From F23-B02 sp963620985 (lineage in GTDB: Bacteria > Bacillota > Clostridia > Oscillospirales > Oscillospiraceae): DNA of 35,463 nucleotides. The notes under the pieces were generated by a model. That model worked only from the letters and a program-made list of their open reading frames with translations, ran no database searches and was not told the origin of the DNA. Position numbers and translations under genes: made by a program. Positions 14,587-22,713 of the stretch are shown here, piece by piece (the first letter of the stretch is position 1; each line of letters opens with the position of its first letter). Where the stretch lies: contig CAVFCI010000017.1 of NCBI GenBank assembly GCA_963620985.1, positions 1 through 35,463 of the forward strand, read 5' to 3'.

Positions 14587-15468
14587 TTAGAAAATATCCT
14601 CGTTGACCTTTGCGGGAGGCACCTCGAGCACCGAGGGATCCTGAATAATGCGGTTTATGATCTTGAAGGCGCTGGCGTAGTAGTGACCGTCCACCGTGCG
14701 CTCGTCGAGGACGAATTTGCCGTCAACATACTTGCGGTCAACAACGTTGCCGTGGCGGTCGAGCTCATGCACATGGCGCTTTGCGCCGAAGGAGACGAAC
14801 ACCGGCAGCGTACCGAAGTTGTAAATGTGATGATAAATGGGGCCGATGCCGAGCGAGCCGAGATCGGTGATTATCATCGAGCCGTGGAAGGGACTGACAT
14901 CCAGCAGTTTTTTCGGGATAAGGCCGAAGTAGTCGGCAACGCGCAGCAGCCAGATGGCAAAGCTTATGAGGAAGCGGGGCAGGGCGGCGAACTTGTTCGC
15001 AAACTCCTCCGTGCCGTTTTCATCGTCGGAGTTCTTGATCTCGTCGATAGCGGCGTTCATGCGGTTATAAACGTCATATATCGTATCGGTAGGCTTGAAT
15101 ACGACCTTGATGGTCGTCTCGGTCGCGTCAATGCTCATGCTGCGCTTCACGGCCATGACGACCTCAATGTCCTCGCGGGCGTACAGGCGCTTGCCGACGC
15201 AGAAGCGGTTGAGACCGGGCAGATAGGCGCAGGCGCGGACATAGGACGCAATGAGCAGGTGCAGCATGCCCATGCCCTTGTATCCGGCGACGCGCTGCTT
15301 TCTGAACCAGCGGTCGGCATTCGTGATCTCGAACGACTCCTCATAGAAATTGAGCGCGTCGTTTCTCTGCGGCATTATAAAGGGGATGAAGTTGTAAAAG
15401 CCGTTCAATGAGCGCAGCCGTCTGCCGTCAACGCGGTCTCCGGCGCGCCTTTTATAATTGTTAGCCAT
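14587..15468 (-). CDS. lipoyl-free 2-oxoacid dehydrogenase E2-like acyltransferase
   Basis: A 293-residue protein made of the E2 catalytic (chloramphenicol-acetyltransferase-like) fold alone, without lipoyl or subunit-binding domains. Recognisable parts are FIPFIMPQRNDALNFYEESF, LLIASYVRACAYLPGLNRF, VSPFHGSMIITDLGSLG and DERTVDGHYYASAF. In true E2 enzymes the last motif is DHRxxDG, with a catalytic histidine; here that position is Glu (DER), which as far as I recall is normal for this stand-alone clostridial family. Its substrate is unknown. ATG 15468 has AAGGAGG directly upstream. It has its own terminator, with a long AT-rich regulatory gap upstream. Confidence 0.85.
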   Translation of the reverse strand: MANNYKRRAGDRVDGRRLRSLNGFYNFIPFIMPQRNDALNFYEESFEITNADRWFRKQRVAGYKGMGMLHLLIASYVRACAYLPGLNRFCVGKRLYAREDIEVVMAVKRSMSIDATETTIKVVFKPTDTIYDVYNRMNAAIDEIKNSDDENGTEEFANKFAALPRFLISFAIWLLRVADYFGLIPKKLLDVSPFHGSMIITDLGSLGIGPIYHHIYNFGTLPVFVSFGAKRHVHELDRHGNVVDRKYVDGKFVLDERTVDGHYYASAFKIINRIIQDPSVLEVPPAKVNEDIF

Positions 15469-15650
15469 GATAGGCCTCCTTGGTACTTCACAATTTTGAA
15501 ATAAACGTACTAAGTCATTATACATGGTCAAATAGAGTTTGGCAAGAAAAAAGCGCAGTTTTTACGTTTTATAAACAAAATAAGCGTCTCTGTAAAGTCA
15601 AAAATAAAAAAATAGGGAAAACGCGCAGAAAAAGCTTGCAAAATCAAGGA

Positions 15651-15669
15651 TTAACATATAGTATGTTAA
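15651..15669. promoter_or_regulatory. AT-rich palindrome, possible operator
   Basis: TTAACATA-TAG-TATGTTAA is a perfect 8-bp inverted repeat. TTAACATATA recurs at 15848-15857, just before the 245-bp element. It lies 183 bp upstream of the E2-like start. Confidence 0.45.
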
Positions 15670-15674
15670 TTAAC

Positions 15675-15770
15675 AAACTATCATCCTCGGCTCAGAGCCG
15701 AAAATCAGAGCCTTGATCTGCCAAGGCCGGACGGGACGCTGAATGTCGCAGAAGAGCAAAATAATAGTTT
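15675..15770. other. structured intergenic segment
   Basis: A closing stem AAACTAT (15675-15681) with ATAGTTT (15764-15770) encloses two perfect hairpins: TCGGC/GCCGA (15687-15701) and GCCTTG/CAAGGC (15710-15727). This GC-rich patch stands out in AT-rich surroundings and has no reading frame. It might be a structured RNA on either strand or a decayed repeat; I do not recognise a class. Confidence 0.4.
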
Positions 15771-15855
15771 AACAATTTAAATTGCTTGAAGATTGTCAAT
15801 GAAAAATGCACAAAATATGTTGAAATTTGAAAGTAATTTTGTTATTGTTAACATA

Positions 15856-16100
15856 TACCGTCGATCAACAAGAGCACACACGCCTGACAGCAGTCCTTTT
15901 CGGCGCTTTCCGTCTTTTTCTATTTGACGGGCGTCAGCCCGCCTGCATAGAAGAAAGCCGAAAATCACCCGAAAATTACAGGCTGACAGGTGCCTTGCAG
16001 TTTTGACAGAACTCGAATGTGCTCTCAGGCAAGGGCTTTAACGCAGCATGGACATATTTGAGCCTGTCAAAACCGTATTTGCTCTTGTCAATCGACGGTA
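15856..16100. repeat. 245-bp element with 21-bp terminal inverted repeats
   Basis: 15856-15876 (TACCGTCGATCAACAAGAGCA) and 16080-16100 are inverted copies with two mismatches. Inside are TTTTCGGC...GAAAGCCGAAAA pairing and a 74-bp imperfect palindrome at 16000-16073 bounded by GTTTTGACAG/CTGTCAAAAC. The centre of that palindrome, at 16028-16051, matches the flank of the first 106-bp repeat (781-804, reverse strand) at 22 of 24 positions. No coding sequence is present. It lies 66 bp before the first ATPase gene. With the two preceding entries it accounts for most of the gene-free stretch 15469-16166. Confidence 0.75.
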
Positions 16101-16166
16101 TTAAAAACATTCAACGTTGTAAAATTTAATATAGTATAAAGAAAACTAACGAAGGGAGGAGATCTG

Positions 16167-16481
16167 ATGGCATTTGATGAGATTGCCGGAATAAGCGCGG
16201 CGGAGGAAAGCGTTCGCCTCGGACTTGCCGAGGCACAGGCGGAAGCCAAGAAAATACTTGCGCAGGCCGAGCTTGCCGGCAAGACAGATGTCGCCGAGGC
16301 ACGGGAGAAGGCTGAAAAGGAGCTTGCCGAACGCAGAGCCGAGGCAAGCGCCGCGGCGGAGAAAGAGGCACAGGAGATATACCTGAAGGCCGAGAACAAA
16401 AAGGCCGTGCTCCGCGCCAAGGCCGAAGGCCGCCGTGACGCTGCGGCAAAACTTATCGCGGAAAGGATCGTGAACGAGTAA
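16167..16481 (+). CDS. ntpF: V/A-type ATPase peripheral stalk subunit (G/H type)
   Basis: A 104-residue protein, almost entirely a charged coiled coil rich in Ala, Glu and Lys (AEAQAEAKKILAQAELAGKT, EAREKAEKELAERRAEA), as expected of the subunit that pairs with subunit E in the peripheral stalk. The symbol follows the E. hirae ntp operon, where this position is ntpF; other schemes call it H or G. GGGAGGAG precedes ATG 16167. The stop TAA overlaps the ATG of ntpI by one base. It opens the nine-gene ATPase operon. Low-complexity sequence makes the family call depend on its position. Confidence 0.85.
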   Translation: MAFDEIAGISAAEESVRLGLAEAQAEAKKILAQAELAGKTDVAEAREKAEKELAERRAEASAAAEKEAQEIYLKAENKKAVLRAKAEGRRDAAAKLIAERIVNE

Positions 16482-18433
16482 TGGCCATTGAAAAAATGAA
16501 AAAGCTCAGACTGCTGGCCGTCCGCGATCAGAAAAAAGAGCTGCTGCGCAGGCTTCAGCTTCTCGGCTGCATGGAGGTGTCCGAGCCCGAGCTTGATGAG
16601 CTCTCGCCGGAGCTTCGGCAGCATCTGGCCAAGGAGGGAAGCGATGCGACAAGGTGCAGGACAGATCACGCCGTGCTCGTTCAGGCGGTGGAGCTTCTTG
16701 ACAGGTATGCGCCCGTCAAAAAGGGGCTTCTTTCGGCAAAGCCGGAGACTGAGGTAAAAACGCTGCTTGACGACTCGACGCTTCAGGCCACGCTCGAAAC
16801 CGCGCGCAGGATAGTCACGATCGACGAAACGGTGCGCAGGATAAACGCCGAGAGCGCGCGCATTTCCGGCGCGATCGACGCGCTCAGGCCGTGGCTCGGG
16901 CTGGACTATCCGCTCGACGGGCAGGGAACGCAGCGCTGCGCCGTGACGCTGGGCTTTGCGCCGGCGCTGACCGAGCTGTCCGAGCTGCGGCAGAGCCTTG
17001 CGGATGTGACCGAGGAGGCGGAGCTCATCTCCGTGTCCGACGACAGCTCGCAGCACTATCTGGCGCTTATCTGCTTCAAAGAGGATCTGCCTGCGGCGCT
17101 GGACGCACTGAGGGCGCACAACTTTTCCATTGCGGCCTTTGGAAGCTCCGAAGGTACGGCAGCCGAGAGCACGGAAAAGCTCAGCGCAGAGCTCGGAGAG
17201 CTGGCCGCCAGAAAGGAAGCGCTTATCGCAGAGGTGAGCGCCATGGGCGAATACCGGCAGGAGCTCAAGCTCAGCGCCGACAGAATGGAGACCAAGCTCG
17301 CCTATGCCGAGGCCGAGGGCAGGCTCTACGGCATGGAAAGCGCAGTTGCGCTTCAGGGCTGGGTGCTCGCCAGAAGAATACCTGAGCTGGAGGACTGCCT
17401 CGAGACGTTTGACTGTGCCTGGGAGCTCACTGACCCCGAGCCCGAGGAATATCCCGACGTGCCCGTAGCTCTTCGCAACAATAAGCTGACAAACGCACTG
17501 AACACAGTCACGAACATGTACAGCCTGCCGTCATATGACGGCGTTGACCCGAACCCGCTGATGGCGCCGTTTTTCATCCTGTTTTACGGGCTGATGATGG
17601 CGGACATGGGCTACGGTCTTATAATGATCCTTGCGGCAGCCGTCGCAATGAAGAAGATACATCCGCGCAAGGGCACGCTGAGCTTCTGCCAGCTTCTCCT
17701 GTACTGCGGCATATCGACCTTCATTATGGGAATCTTGACAGGCGGCTTTTTCGGCGACGCGCTCGCGCAGCTCGGAAAGATCCTCGGCAAGCCCGACGGA
17801 TGGGGCGAGCTGTGGTGCCTGTTCAACCCGATGACCGACGTTATGACGGTGCTCATAGGCGCTATGGCGCTCGGTCTTATCCACCTGAACACGGGCATGG
17901 TCATAAGCGCTGTCGAGAAGGTCAAGAGCGGCGACGCGGCAGGAGCGTTCTGGGAGGAGGGCTCGCTGTGGGTCATTCTCATCGGCGCTGTCATGGCGGC
18001 GCTCAAGGTCGGCAATATCGGCGGAGTGCCCGTGGTGCTCGTCATCGGCTGCGTGATGCTCTTTTACGGCGGAAGCCGCGGCGCTAAGGGCTTCGGCAAA
18101 ATAACGAGCCTGTTTGCAACGCTGTACAACACGGTGACCGGCTGGTTCGGCGATATACTTTCCTATTCCCGAATCATGGCGCTGATGCTTGCCGGCAGCG
18201 TTATCGCAACGGTGTTCAATACCATAGGCGGCATAGCGAACAGCCTTGCGCTGTTTATACCCGTGTTCCTCATCGGACACTGCCTGAACTTTGCCCTGAA
18301 CCTGCTGGGTTGCTATGTACACGACCTGAGGCTTCAGTGTCTGGAGTACTTCGGCAAGTTCTACAAGGACGGCGGCAGGGCGTTCAAACCCCTTGAAGTA
18401 AGCACAAAATATTATGATATAGCGGAAGAATAA
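16481..18433 (+). CDS. ntpI: V/A-type ATPase membrane subunit I
   Basis: A 650-residue stator subunit. The first ~340 residues are cytoplasmic and coiled-coil-rich; the rest holds about seven or eight membrane helices. MAPFFILFYGLMMADMGYG and FGDILSYSRIMALMLAG are hallmark segments; Arg564 in LSYSR corresponds to a conserved arginine of the ion half-channel. Start ATG 16481 overlaps the ntpF stop. The length is typical. It works with the ntpK ring to move ions across the membrane. Confidence 0.95.
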   Translation: MAIEKMKKLRLLAVRDQKKELLRRLQLLGCMEVSEPELDELSPELRQHLAKEGSDATRCRTDHAVLVQAVELLDRYAPVKKGLLSAKPETEVKTLLDDSTLQATLETARRIVTIDETVRRINAESARISGAIDALRPWLGLDYPLDGQGTQRCAVTLGFAPALTELSELRQSLADVTEEAELISVSDDSSQHYLALICFKEDLPAALDALRAHNFSIAAFGSSEGTAAESTEKLSAELGELAARKEALIAEVSAMGEYRQELKLSADRMETKLAYAEAEGRLYGMESAVALQGWVLARRIPELEDCLETFDCAWELTDPEPEEYPDVPVALRNNKLTNALNTVTNMYSLPSYDGVDPNPLMAPFFILFYGLMMADMGYGLIMILAAAVAMKKIHPRKGTLSFCQLLLYCGISTFIMGILTGGFFGDALAQLGKILGKPDGWGELWCLFNPMTDVMTVLIGAMALGLIHLNTGMVISAVEKVKSGDAAGAFWEEGSLWVILIGAVMAALKVGNIGGVPVVLVIGCVMLFYGGSRGAKGFGKITSLFATLYNTVTGWFGDILSYSRIMALMLAGSVIATVFNTIGGIANSLALFIPVFLIGHCLNFALNLLGCYVHDLRLQCLEYFGKFYKDGGRAFKPLEVSTKYYDIAEE

Positions 18434-18448
18434 TAGGAGGAAAAATAC

Positions 18449-18931
18449 ATGGAATTTCTGTTTGCACACACCGGCCTTGCAATAGGTCTTCTCGGCGCAG
18501 GTCTCGCAGCATGCATGGCCGGCGCAGGCTCGGCAGTCGGTACAGGTATCGCAGGTGAGGCCGGCGCTGGCCTCGTCACGGAGGATCCCTCGAAGTTCGG
18601 TAAGACGCTGATCCTGCAGGTCATCCCCGGCACTCAGGGACTGTACGGTCTGGTCGTTTTCTTCGTTGCGATCATGAACATGGGACTGTTCGACGGTACT
18701 GCGATGGAGCTTTCGTTCATCGACGGCTGCCGTTACTTCGCAGCCTGCATGCCCATTGCCATCGGCGGTCTCGTTTCCGCTATCGGTCAGGGCAAGGTCG
18801 CCGCGGCATCCATAAACCTGCTTGCAAAGAACCCCGACCACTGGGCAAAGGGCATGATCCTGTGCATCACCGTTGAGTTCTACGCAATTTTGTCCCTGCT
18901 TGCATCAATGATGATGCTGCTGTATATATGA
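18449..18931 (+). CDS. ntpK: V/A-type ATPase rotor subunit K (proteolipid)
   Basis: A 160-residue four-helix proteolipid forming the rotor ring. The ion site can be read by comparison with E. hirae NtpK, whose Na+ is held by L61, T64, Q65, Q110 and E139. Here the matching residues are I59 (backbone ligand position), T62 and Q63 in PGTQGLYG, Q114 in GQGKVAAA and E143 in TVEFYAIL. All side-chain ligands are therefore kept, which argues for Na+ rather than H+ transport. The protein is a fused double hairpin with one carboxylate. It has AGGAGG upstream and lies 15 bp after ntpI. Confidence 0.95.
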   Translation: MEFLFAHTGLAIGLLGAGLAACMAGAGSAVGTGIAGEAGAGLVTEDPSKFGKTLILQVIPGTQGLYGLVVFFVAIMNMGLFDGTAMELSFIDGCRYFAACMPIAIGGLVSAIGQGKVAAASINLLAKNPDHWAKGMILCITVEFYAILSLLASMMMLLYI

Positions 18932-18969
18932 TCAGACGGTGAAATTTAACATAAAGGCAGGGCTTTACC

Positions 18970-19569
18970 ATGAAAGGCACTGAAAAAATAATCGCACATA
19001 TACGGGCCGACGGCGACGCTGAGGCGAAAAAGATAACGGACGCAGCGTCAAAGCAGGCCGAAGAGATCCGCGCGGAGAACTTCAAAAAGGCGCTCGAGGA
19101 GTATGAAAAGCTCATGCAGTCGGGAAATGCCGAGTGCGAGGATATCCTCAGCGGCAGCCGCCGCATTGCGGAGATGGAGGCAAAAAAGAGCGTCCTTTCC
19201 GTAAAGCAGGAGATGGTATCCTCGGCGTTTGACGCCGCGCGCGACGAGATAGTCAATATGCCGCGCGATAAATACACGCAGTTTCTTGCGCGCATGGCAG
19301 CCGAGTCGGCCTCCACCGGCGAGGAGGAGATACTTCTCAACGAAAACGACCTGAGGGAGCTCGGCAAGGCCGTCTGCAAGGCGGCAAACGAGCTGCTTGC
19401 GGCAAAGGGAGTGCACGGCGGGCTCAGCCTCAGCGAGGACACTGCCGATATCTCCGGCGGACTTATCGTCCGCTTCGGCGGCATAGAGACAAATTGCAGC
19501 ATCGACGCGCTCATTCGCCAGCGCCGCAGCGCCCTTTCGACAGAGGTTGCGGCAGTGCTGTTTGAATGA
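18970..19569 (+). CDS. ntpE: V/A-type ATPase subunit E
   Basis: A 199-residue peripheral stalk subunit: an N-terminal coiled coil (roughly residues 1-90, KIIAHIRADGDAEAKKITDA) and a C-terminal globular domain that holds the head (DISGGLIVRFGGIETNCSID). The GGLIV and final LFE segments are typical. It pairs with ntpF to keep the head from turning. The ribosome binding site before ATG 18970 is only moderate (GCAGGG). The spacing to neighbours is 38 bp and 36 bp, with no terminator. Confidence 0.92.
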   Translation: MKGTEKIIAHIRADGDAEAKKITDAASKQAEEIRAENFKKALEEYEKLMQSGNAECEDILSGSRRIAEMEAKKSVLSVKQEMVSSAFDAARDEIVNMPRDKYTQFLARMAAESASTGEEEILLNENDLRELGKAVCKAANELLAAKGVHGGLSLSEDTADISGGLIVRFGGIETNCSIDALIRQRRSALSTEVAAVLFE

Positions 19570-19605
19570 TGCGGCGCTGCAGATCCCGAAAAGGGAGGGA
19601 ATGAA

Positions 19606-20610
19606 TTGGCAAATAAAAAGTGCGTCAGAGAAAAATATCTGTATCTTTCCGCGATGCTCAGAGCAAGAGAGGCAAAAATGCTCAACCGCGACAAGGCCGA
19701 GCGCATGATAGATGCACCGAGCTTTGACGAGGCTGCGAAGATGCTCACCGACTGCGGCTATAAGGACATGTCCGGCTACTGCGCAAAGCAGGTCGAGGCA
19801 GCCCTTGCCGAGCACAGGGCGGAGATCTTCGCGGAGCTTGCGCGTATATCACCGGACACGGAGCCTGTGGAGATATTCCGCATGAGGTATGACTACCACA
19901 ATGCGAAGATCGTCATAAAGACCGAGGCCGACGGGCGCGACCGCTCCGATCTCATGAGCGAGTCGGGCAGGGTAAGCCCCGAGCTTTTGAAGAGCAGCTT
20001 CGCGGAGGAAAAATACCTGAGCCTGCCGCCGGTGCTGGCCGAGGCGATGGTCGAGGCAAAAAGCGCCCTGGCACGCTCGCGCAATCCCCAGCTTGCCGAC
20101 TTCATACTCGACAGAGCATATTTCGCGGAGCTCATCGCGGCCTCCGAGCGGCTCGGCAGCAGCTTCCTGCGCGGCTATGCGCAGACGCTCATCGACGCAG
20201 CCAACCTCCGGAGCGCGGTGCGCACGATGCGCATGGGCAAGGACGCTGAGTTCCTCAAAACGGCGCTCATCACGGGCGGCGGCATAGACACGGGACGTAT
20301 CCTTGCGGCCTTCGGTTCGGGCGATACGCTCGCGGCGATATACGCCAACACGCTTCTGGCAAACGCAGCCGTGCTCGGCGCGGCAGCGGTAAAGGGCGGC
20401 GCTATGACGGAGCTCGAGCTTGCCTGCGACAACGCGGTGACGGCGTATCTGACGGGCGCAAGGCTCGTGGCCTACGGCGAAGCGCCGGTCATTGCGTATC
20501 TTGCCGCCGTCGAGGGTGAAGTGACCGCGCTGAGAATGATACTCACCGGACTTCTTGCCGGACTTCCGGCGGATACCATACGGGAAAGGCTGCGTGATCT
20601 GTATGCTTAA
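19606..20610 (+). CDS. ntpC: V/A-type ATPase subunit C
   Basis: A 334-residue subunit that connects the central shaft to the K ring (the V-ATPase d-like subunit). The three-lobed helical family shows in EVFRMRYDYHNAKIVIK-like EIFRMRYDYHNAKIVIKTEA, RAYFAELIAAS, and the C-terminal NAVTAYLTGARLVAYGEAPV and YLAAVEGEVTALRMIL. The start is TTG 19606: GGGAGG lies 8 bp before it and the family begins here, so an unusual start codon is likely. It overlaps ntpG by 8 bp. Confidence 0.92.
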   Translation: MANKKCVREKYLYLSAMLRAREAKMLNRDKAERMIDAPSFDEAAKMLTDCGYKDMSGYCAKQVEAALAEHRAEIFAELARISPDTEPVEIFRMRYDYHNAKIVIKTEADGRDRSDLMSESGRVSPELLKSSFAEEKYLSLPPVLAEAMVEAKSALARSRNPQLADFILDRAYFAELIAASERLGSSFLRGYAQTLIDAANLRSAVRTMRMGKDAEFLKTALITGGGIDTGRILAAFGSGDTLAAIYANTLLANAAVLGAAAVKGGAMTELELACDNAVTAYLTGARLVAYGEAPVIAYLAAVEGEVTALRMILTGLLAGLPADTIRERLRDLYA

Positions 20611-20926
20611 AATTGCGGTCATAGGACGGCGGGAAACGGTTATGGGGTTCACGGCGCTTGGTCTGGAGGCATATCCGGTAGCCGACAGCTCCGAGGCAAA
20701 GGCGATACTTCGCACGCTCACCCACGAAAGGGAGGATGTTGCGATAATCTACATCGAGGAGGATATCGCCATGGAGCTTCAGAGCCAGATAGATAAATTC
20801 AAGGACAGCCCGAAGCCGGCGATAATCCTTATCCCGGGCAGAGAGGGCAGTCTCGGCATGGGGCTTTCGGCTCTCAATGCCGCTGTAGAGCGTGCCATCG
20901 GCACGAATATCCTCGAGAATAATTAA
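20603..20926 (+). CDS. ntpG: V/A-type ATPase subunit F
   Basis: A 107-residue central-shaft subunit with a Rossmann-like fold: MLKIAVIGRRETVMGFTALG, a central DVAIIYIEEDIA and the PAIILIPGREGS strand. It is called NtpG in E. hirae and F elsewhere. ATG 20603 is chosen because the family starts at this Met-Leu-Lys-Ile; a 16-residue longer frame is inside ntpC. The overlap with ntpC suggests coupled translation, and 17 bp separate it from ntpA. Confidence 0.92.
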   Translation: MLKIAVIGRRETVMGFTALGLEAYPVADSSEAKAILRTLTHEREDVAIIYIEEDIAMELQSQIDKFKDSPKPAIILIPGREGSLGMGLSALNAAVERAIGTNILENN

Positions 20927-20943
20927 GAAAGAAAGGTATCTGT

Positions 20944-22713
20944 ATGAGCGGAACTATAATAAAGGTCTCAGGCCCGCTTGTAGTCGCGGAGGGACTTGGC
21001 GACGCGAACGTTTCAGACGTTGTGCGAGTAGGTCCCGACAGACTTATAGGCGAGATACTTAACATGACCGGCGACAGCGCTTCGATACAGGTCTATGAGG
21101 AGACCTCGGGTCTCGGACCGGGCGCTGTGGTCGAAACGTCGGGCATGCCGATGTCAGTCGAGCTCGGGCCGGGCATGCTGGAGAATATCTATGACGGTAT
21201 CCAGCGCCCCCTGCCGGAGATACGCGAGCTGACCGGCGCTACCATAAGCCGCGGCACCGACGTTCCCGCGCTCAACCGAAGCAAAAAATGGAGCTTTGTG
21301 CCCACGGCGCACGAGGGCGACGAGCTGTCCGGCGGCGACGTTATCGGCACGGTTCAGGAAACGAGCGCGATACTTCACAAGATCATGGTGCCGCCCGATA
21401 TGAGCGGCAGGCTCGTAAGCATACAGGGCGGAGATTTCACCGTAACGGAAACGGTCGCCGTGCTGGAGGATAAGAAGGGCGAAAAGCATGAGCTCACGCT
21501 GATGCAGAAGTGGCCTGTCCGTATAAGCCGCCCCTATGCGTCAAAGAGCATGCCCACGCGCCCGATGAACTCAGGACAGAGAATAATCGACACGCTGTTT
21601 CCCATTGCAAAGGGCGGCACGGCGGCAGTCCCCGGCCCCTTCGGCTCGGGCAAGACCGTTGTTCAGCACCAGCTTGCAAAGTGGTCGGACGTTGATATAG
21701 TTATCTACATCGGCTGCGGCGAGCGCGGCAACGAGATGACCGACGTTCTCATGGAGTTCCCCGAGCTGACAGACCCCAGAAACGGCGAGCCCCTGATGAA
21801 GAGAACGGTTCTCATAGCCAACACCTCCGACATGCCCGTTGCGGCGCGTGAGGCATCCATCTACACCGGCATCACCATTGCCGAGTATTTCCGCGACATG
21901 GGCTACGACGTTGCGGTTCTGGCCGACTCCACCTCGCGCTGGGCGGAGGCTCTGCGTGAGATGTCGGGCCGACTTGAGGAGATGCCCGGCGAAGAGGGCT
22001 ATCCGGCCTACCTCGCCTCGCGCATAGCACAGTTTTACGAGCGCGCGGGCGTTGTCGAATGCCTCGGCTCGGACGGGAGGCGCGGCTCGGTCACAGCTAT
22101 CGGCGCGGTCTCGCCTCCCGGCGGCGATATCTCCGAGCCTGTTTCGCAGGCGACGATGCGTATCGTCAAGGTGTTCTGGGCGCTCGACTCCTCGCTTGCC
22201 TACGCCCGACACTTTCCGGCGATAAACTGGCTGACCTCGTATTCACTGTATGTCGATACGCTGGCAAAGTGGTATAACGAGCAGTTCGGCCCCGAGTACA
22301 TGGCAAACCGCGACAAGGCGATGCACATCCTTCAAGAGGAAAACGAGCTTCAGGAGATCGTCCGTCTCGTCGGTCAGGATGCGCTCAGCCCCGCAGACAG
22401 ACTCACGATGGAAACGGCCAAGATGCTGCGCGAGGACTTTTTGCAGCAGAACGCCTTCGTTGACGAGGATGCGTATTCATCCTACGCCAAGCAGTTTGAG
22501 CTCATGCGCATGATCCTCAGCTTTGATGCCATGGGACGCGACGCGCTCGGCAGGGGCGCGGATATGAAGGCGCTGTTCGGCATCGGAGCGAAGGAACGCA
22601 TAGGCCGCGCAAAGATGGCCTCTCCCGACAGCTTCAAGCAGGAGTACGCCTCCATCCTTGAGCAGATGAAGACAGAGATCGATGCGGTCATCGCAGGAGG
22701 TGAGGACGCATGA
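20944..22713 (+). CDS. ntpA: V/A-type ATPase catalytic subunit A
   Basis: A 589-residue catalytic subunit that hydrolyses or makes ATP. The Walker A loop GPFGSGKT is at residues 231-238, with Lys237; the Walker B region VAVLADSTSRWAEALREMSG follows. The bulge domain absent from F-type beta subunits (roughly residues 110-200) is present, which separates this from F1. Length and order are normal. AAAGAAAGG precedes ATG 20944. The stop overlaps the ntpB start (ATGA). Confidence 0.97.
   Translation: MSGTIIKVSGPLVVAEGLGDANVSDVVRVGPDRLIGEILNMTGDSASIQVYEETSGLGPGAVVETSGMPMSVELGPGMLENIYDGIQRPLPEIRELTGATISRGTDVPALNRSKKWSFVPTAHEGDELSGGDVIGTVQETSAILHKIMVPPDMSGRLVSIQGGDFTVTETVAVLEDKKGEKHELTLMQKWPVRISRPYASKSMPTRPMNSGQRIIDTLFPIAKGGTAAVPGPFGSGKTVVQHQLAKWSDVDIVIYIGCGERGNEMTDVLMEFPELTDPRNGEPLMKRTVLIANTSDMPVAAREASIYTGITIAEYFRDMGYDVAVLADSTSRWAEALREMSGRLEEMPGEEGYPAYLASRIAQFYERAGVVECLGSDGRRGSVTAIGAVSPPGGDISEPVSQATMRIVKVFWALDSSLAYARHFPAINWLTSYSLYVDTLAKWYNEQFGPEYMANRDKAMHILQEENELQEIVRLVGQDALSPADRLTMETAKMLREDFLQQNAFVDEDAYSSYAKQFELMRMILSFDAMGRDALGRGADMKALFGIGAKERIGRAKMASPDSFKQEYASILEQMKTEIDAVIAGGEDA

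Noticed and set aside
15675..15770. c-di-GMP (GEMM) riboswitch, suggested by the word GGGACGC
   Set aside because: The required flanking stems, the GCAAACC-type elements and the tetraloop receptor are not visible.
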